A program made the translations under genes and the position numbers. From Minisyncoccota bacterium (lineage in GTDB: Bacteria > Patescibacteriota > JACMRA01), in assembly GCA_014376695.1 (NCBI GenBank), contig JACMRA010000008.1:24685-88684 (forward strand): a stretch of DNA of 64,000 nt, read 5' to 3'. Below, piece after piece: positions 59,658 to 64,000 of this stretch. The stretch's first letter is position 1, and every line of letters begins with the position of its first letter. The notes under the pieces were generated by a model that ran no database searches, had not been told where the DNA came from, and saw only the letters and a list, made by a program, of their open reading frames with translations.

Positions 59658-59732
59658 GCGGGATTGGTCTAGTGGTTATGACCTCAGTTTTCCAAACTGA
59701 TGAGAAGGGTCCGATTCCCTTATCCCGCTCCA
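59658..59732 (+). tRNA. tRNA-Gly (anticodon TCC), CCA encoded
   Basis: acceptor GCGGGAT/ATCCCGC; anticodon loop TTTCCAA. Confidence 0.88.
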
Positions 59733-59755
59733 AATCATTTATTATCCTTACATTT

Positions 59756-59830
59756 GGCGATGTAGCTCAGTGGTAGAGCAGTGGCCTGAAGAGCCTCGTG
59801 TCGTCAGTTCGATTCTGACCATCGCCACCA
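59756..59830 (+). tRNA. tRNA-Phe (anticodon GAA), CCA encoded
   Basis: acceptor GGCGATG/CATCGCC; anticodon loop CTGAAGA. Confidence 0.88.
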
Positions 59831-59850
59831 GAATCAACATATTATCAATC

Positions 59851-59872
59851 TTGTCCTTCGGGACAATTTTTT
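59851..59872 (+). terminator. intrinsic terminator after tRNA-Phe
   Basis: TTGTCC-TTCG-GGACAA-TTTTTT. Confidence 0.85.
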
Positions 59873-59964
59873 GTTGCCAAAGTGACAATTGCTCATTCCT
59901 AAAAACCTAAGGCTATTGATAGGATTTGGATTGACTGGACTGTGATAATATCCTGTCTTTAGAA

Positions 59965-59988
59965 CAAAAATAGTCCTAATTAGGACTA
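59965..59988 (-). terminator. intrinsic terminator after tRNA-Thr
   Basis: perfect palindrome TAGTCCTAATTAGGACTA followed by TTTTT on the minus strand. Confidence 0.7.
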
Positions 59989-60011
59989 GAAGTGGATTTT
60001 TATATATCTAA

Positions 60012-60087
60012 TGGAGCCGTCAAACGGAATCGAACCGGCGACCTCTTCCTTACCATGGAAGTGCTCTACCAACTGAGCTATGACGGC
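60012..60087 (-). tRNA. tRNA-Thr (anticodon GGT), CCA encoded
   Basis: acceptor GCCGTCA/TGACGGC; anticodon arm CTTCC-ATGGTAA-GGAAG. Confidence 0.9.
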
Positions 60088-60104
60088 CTAAACTTATCAT
60101 CAAT

Positions 60105-60133
60105 ATATTAAATACAAGTCAGAATATTGTCAA
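60105..60133 (-). promoter_or_regulatory. tRNA-Thr promoter
   Basis: minus strand TTGACA-N17-TAATAT upstream of tRNA-Thr. Confidence 0.6.
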
Positions 60134-60364
60134 ATTGCTCAAATATGGCTAGTCGCTGAGGTAAGATTATGTCTATTTATTTAATGATTATATTTTTTTG
60201 GGGTATGTTGCTTCCTTAATTAAGTTTTATTTGTTAAGGCGATACGCTCCAAACGGGATGGATGAGATTAATTTGCCGATTTGTAAAAGATATGATATGC
60301 TCACTGCATTAGCATCCAGGATACATTGGTAAACTAAAACAAAAATTCAAACAAAAAATAAGGT

Positions 60365-63300
60365 ATGGTCGTAAATGTACTCGGCAGAAATATTGATTTC
60401 CCTAGTCAACTAATTAAATTAGTTGCAAGTTTATTGATCGGCGTTTGCCTAGTATCAACTCTCGTTGGGGTTACTGTAACTGCGGCCGAGTTCAATTTGA
60501 CAACCGCTGTTAGCTACAACTCTGCTCCAGCTGTTAGTCCATTGACACTCAACACAATGACGCCATTTACCTATTACATTAATTATGCTTGCCAATCGAC
60601 CGTTGGCGACTGTCAAGGTAATACAATTGTCGTAGATCTTCCCAAAATTCAACCAATCAATGAAACTCTGCCAGTTGGTGTAAGTAAAGTCTACGATTCT
60701 AACACTGATAAATATACGCTTACTTTTAATAACTCTATACTTTCGGGAACTACAGGTCAAATCGGCATCAATATGCAAATTCGGGAGTTTGGGGTATACC
60801 AAGGAGAATCCCTACCGATTCAGGTAAGCACAATTAGCGGGGGTAATCCAGCAGAAACCTATCCTAGTCAAACTTTTACTCTAAATCCTGGTAATGGTCT
60901 AATACGTGCCGACGGATTGTTGATCGAGAAGATAATGGGCGATCCTAATCAGTATATTATCAATGGAGTAGCAAATTACACGGCGGAACTCAAAGTCAAT
61001 TCTAATGATATTAATGACATTAATAATGTTGAAATATTAGATAATTTGCCAGTTAATACTAATTTGACTCAAGTTAAGCTTGTACTTGTTCCTGGTGGTG
61101 CATTTCCCCCATCGATAACCCCTACAGTTGAATATCAAACGGATATAAACGCCACTTGGACAACTATGCCGGTTCTCATTGGGCAAGACCAATGGTTTGA
61201 TATTTCTACCCTTGGCCTCGCTGCTGGCGATAGAGTAAAAGCCGTTAGAGTAAAGATTCCCAATCTCCCTGCCGAATCTATCCCACCTAATTACAAAACA
61301 ATTTCACTACAACTCAAAGGCGAGGTTATAAGTCCGACTGAGGGAATAGTAGTCAATAATTGTGGAGATATTACGGGGATTAATAGCTTAACTAGTCAGG
61401 TCTACACTAATCAATCTTGCGCCACAGTAACTTATGCCACTCCAATCAAAGCATTAAAATATTACTTCGAAAAATACACCGACGCTAATAATCCATCATC
61501 TCCCGGGGATATTGCAAGAACAAGTTTGTTCTTTCGAATGGATCCAAACTTCGCCCTACCAGTAATTGATCCTGTTATGTATGATTTGCTACCAGCGGGT
61601 CAAATATTAGAAGAAGGCCCAATGACGATAGGAGGTGGTGGAAATTGCATACTCTGGTATTGTGTAGCTGATAGTAATTATACATCAATTATGGGGCCAA
61701 TAGTTACTAAGACACCCAACTATAATAATACGGGCCGAACACTGCTTAAATTTGACTGGAGTGGGGCTAGTAGCTTGACACTGGATGGACTAGCAACTAA
61801 CCCTGCCAAAGCCAATTTGACAGCTCTGCGAGTATTTTTCAAGGTGAAGCTTGATCCGACATTAACCCGAACTACGCTCACCAATATTGGCTACGGTGAT
61901 TCGGCCAACACTGAAACTAAAGGCCCTGGATACTGTACCAATGAAACCAATAATGGTACAGATGACATTTATGACGTTAATGGTAATGGGTCTGTGATAG
62001 ATAGGATTTGTCGGGATTTTAAAAATACCAATGTCCTCCCTCCTCCAGGATCCTCAGAGCTAAACTCAATCAAATACGTCAAAGGTGATCTTGATACAGT
62101 TTATAGTAAGTATCCTGATGTAGGAAATGTAACAAGTGGTGGTAATATTGATTATCGAATCGCCATTAGCAACCCTGCGGGAGCGGTCAAGGATTTGGAT
62201 ATTTATGACATATTTCCATCTCTTGGAGATAGAGGTGTGGTTAGTCCAGAGCTTCGATACTCATCTTGGCGTCCATTTCTCAAGGCACCAATTAGTTTGC
62301 CAGCCGGGGTTACAGGTACTGTTTATTATACAACCGTTAATGATCCATGTCGCGACGCATTATCTTCAAACGGTATAACCCCATTCCCAACGGGTTGTAA
62401 TCCAGCTGGTTGGTCAACAGCCCCTCCTTCTCTTATCGGCACTACCACTGGGGTTCGATTCGACTTGACTGGGTACACGATACCCAACGGTGGAAGCATC
62501 GAAATTAACTATCAGATGAAGGCTGCCACTAACAGTAGTTTTAACAATACAGTGGCCTGGAATTCTTTTGGTTATGTTTCTACAAGTGTTGCCAGCGGTC
62601 TTAAACTATTGCCATCCGAACCTGTAAAAGTTGGTATTAAGTATTTTGCAACAGATTTGTTTAGTCTAGGTAATCGAGTATGGATTGATACCGATAAAGA
62701 TGGACTCCTCAACAATGGAGAAACAGGAATTGACGGAGTCAAAGTTAATTTACTGGACAGCGCTGGAGCTGCGGTTTTGGATGGGACTGGACAACCGACC
62801 ACTACGTTGACGGCTAGCGGTGGATATTATCGATTCGACAATCTTGCTACAGGGGACTATATTGCCGAGATTCCTGCAAGTAATTTTGTAGGCAGTGGCC
62901 TACTTACTGGTTACGTCTCTAGCCCAATTGATGAAGTTGTGGCTAATAATGATATCGACGGGAATGACAATGGAATTGGTGAACTTAACACGGTCGCAGG
63001 TATCAAAAGCTCAATAATCACGCTCGCCAAACCAGAACCCTTGGGTGAAACAGATCTAGTCGCCGGTGCTAATCCACAAGGAGGTGCCGACGATCTAGGT
63101 AATATGACTTTGGATTTTGGTTTTTATAAATTAGCCACTATTACTGGTAAGATATTTTTGGATTCCAATAACAACGGTATCCAAGATGGAACCGAACCTA
63201 ATACTACAGTTGGTAATCCAATCCCTGCTGGAACTACGGTTACTATAACTGATACGACAACTCCAGCTATTACCTTTACAGCGATTATTAATACAGATGG

Positions 63301-64000
63301 TACTTATAGTCAAAATGTTCCGGATGGAACTTATACTGTTACGGTGGCTGCACCGGCAGCCTACACCATTACTGGCGGTTCTAATCCAACAACAGTTACC
63401 GCAAGTCTTGCCGCCGCAGTAGATGCAGGTCTGGACGGTCTCTACAATCCTGCCACCATCACCGGTCAGATCTTCCTAGATCCTAACAACAACGGTATCC
63501 AAGATGGAACCGAACCTAATACTACTCTTGGTAATCCAATCCCTGCTGGAACTACGGTTACTATAACTGATACCACAACGCCAGCTATTACCTTTACGGC
63601 AGTAATCAACACTAATGGAACTTACAGCCAAAGTCTTCCTGCTGGAACTTACGCGGTTACAGTAGTTGCCCCAGTTGGTTACACCATTACTGGAAGTCCA
63701 CTATCTAATCCAACAACAGTTACAGTCACTCCAGGGTCTTCAGTCAGCACTGGCAAAGACGGACTCTACAATCCTGCCACCATCACCGGTCAGATCTTCC
63801 TAGATCCAAACAACAACGGTATCCAAGATGGAACAGAACCTAATACCACTCTTGGAAACCCAATCCCAGCTGGAACTACAGTTACTATTACTGATACCAC
63901 AACTCCAGCTATTACTTTTACAGCTCTTCTTAATACTAATGGAACTTACAGTCAAAGTATTCCAGCTGGAACTTATAGTGTTACCGTTGTAGCTCCTATT
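60365..64000 (+). CDS. large secreted surface protein with C-terminal SdrD_B-like repeats, 3' truncated by window
   Basis: open frame from MVVNVLGRNIDFPSQLIKLVASLLIGVCLVSTLVGVTVTAAEF to the window end; LGNRVWIDTDKDGLLNNGETGIDGVKVNLLD and repeated GQIFLDPNNNGIQDGTEPNT units; absent from the ORF track because no stop is reached. Confidence 0.88.
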   Translation, partial: MVVNVLGRNIDFPSQLIKLVASLLIGVCLVSTLVGVTVTAAEFNLTTAVSYNSAPAVSPLTLNTMTPFTYYINYACQSTVGDCQGNTIVVDLPKIQPINETLPVGVSKVYDSNTDKYTLTFNNSILSGTTGQIGINMQIREFGVYQGESLPIQVSTISGGNPAETYPSQTFTLNPGNGLIRADGLLIEKIMGDPNQYIINGVANYTAELKVNSNDINDINNVEILDNLPVNTNLTQVKLVLVPGGAFPPSITPTVEYQTDINATWTTMPVLIGQDQWFDISTLGLAAGDRVKAVRVKIPNLPAESIPPNYKTISLQLKGEVISPTEGIVVNNCGDITGINSLTSQVYTNQSCATVTYATPIKALKYYFEKYTDANNPSSPGDIARTSLFFRMDPNFALPVIDPVMYDLLPAGQILEEGPMTIGGGGNCILWYCVADSNYTSIMGPIVTKTPNYNNTGRTLLKFDWSGASSLTLDGLATNPAKANLTALRVFFKVKLDPTLTRTTLTNIGYGDSANTETKGPGYCTNETNNGTDDIYDVNGNGSVIDRICRDFKNTNVLPPPGSSELNSIKYVKGDLDTVYSKYPDVGNVTSGGNIDYRIAISNPAGAVKDLDIYDIFPSLGDRGVVSPELRYSSWRPFLKAPISLPAGVTGTVYYTTVNDPCRDALSSNGITPFPTGCNPAGWSTAPPSLIGTTTGVRFDLTGYTIPNGGSIEINYQMKAATNSSFNNTVAWNSFGYVSTSVASGLKLLPSEPVKVGIKYFATDLFSLGNRVWIDTDKDGLLNNGETGIDGVKVNLLDSAGAAVLDGTGQPTTTLTASGGYYRFDNLATGDYIAEIPASNFVGSGLLTGYVSSPIDEVVANNDIDGNDNGIGELNTVAGIKSSIITLAKPEPLGETDLVAGANPQGGADDLGNMTLDFGFYKLATITGKIFLDSNNNGIQDGTEPNTTVGNPIPAGTTVTITDTTTPAITFTAIINTDGTYSQNVPDGTYTVTVAAPAAYTITGGSNPTTVTASLAAAVDAGLDGLYNPATITGQIFLDPNNNGIQDGTEPNTTLGNPIPAGTTVTITDTTTPAITFTAVINTNGTYSQSLPAGTYAVTVVAPVGYTITGSPLSNPTTVTVTPGSSVSTGKDGLYNPATITGQIFLDPNNNGIQDGTEPNTTLGNPIPAGTTVTITDTTTPAITFTALLNTNGTYSQSIPAGTYSVTVVAPI
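63134..64000 (+). repeat. tandem ~318-324 bp SdrD_B-like coding repeats (at least 2.7 copies)
   Basis: units begin at ~63134, ~63452 and ~63776 (ATITGxIFLDxNNNGIQDGTEPNTT); copies 2 and 3 are near-identical at nucleotide level. Confidence 0.92.

Noticed and set aside
60455-63313. Several short ORFs on either strand (60455-60802, 62136-62378, 62572-62802, 63131-63313)
   Set aside because: All sit inside the long adhesin reading frame, which has signal peptide and repeat domains.
63134-64000. Tandem repeats considered as a CRISPR-like array
   Set aside because: Period ~320 bp, in frame, encode SdrD_B-like domains; no short repeat/spacer structure. No CRISPR array or cas gene seen in the window.

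Overview
The window reads as a compact, AT-leaning bacterial chromosome segment. The style fits the CPR/Patescibacteria: archaeal-type AspRS, small T4SS-pilin-like membrane proteins, and broken ribosomal operons. Exact phylum is not assigned. Most genes are housekeeping: rpmH-rnpA, hrcA-like, rnc, rpsJ-rplC, rpsT, clpP, secE, nusA, murJ, valS, rplD, pheS, ybaB, thrS, aspS, rpsP-KH protein, rpsK, rpmE, rplB, a lone 16S rRNA, dnaN, def, rplT-rpmF-nusB and five tRNAs. A large surface adhesin runs off the right edge. The strongest unusual signals are: (1) ThrRS with a complete Nudix domain spliced into its editing domain; (2) ValRS with a complete GNAT acetyltransferase domain spliced into its catalytic core; (3) a free-standing GluRS anticodon-binding half and a free-standing LigA zinc-finger/HhH fragment; (4) an unlinked 16S gene bracketed by long complementary arms and carrying coupled helix-18 substitutions; (5) an SF2 helicase interrupted by one in-frame TAA; (6) an EEP-family gene broken by two single-base frameshifts and flanked by a ~58-bp direct duplication; (7) near-total avoidance of TGA stops. 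All calls come from reading the sequence and the ORF track; no database search was run.
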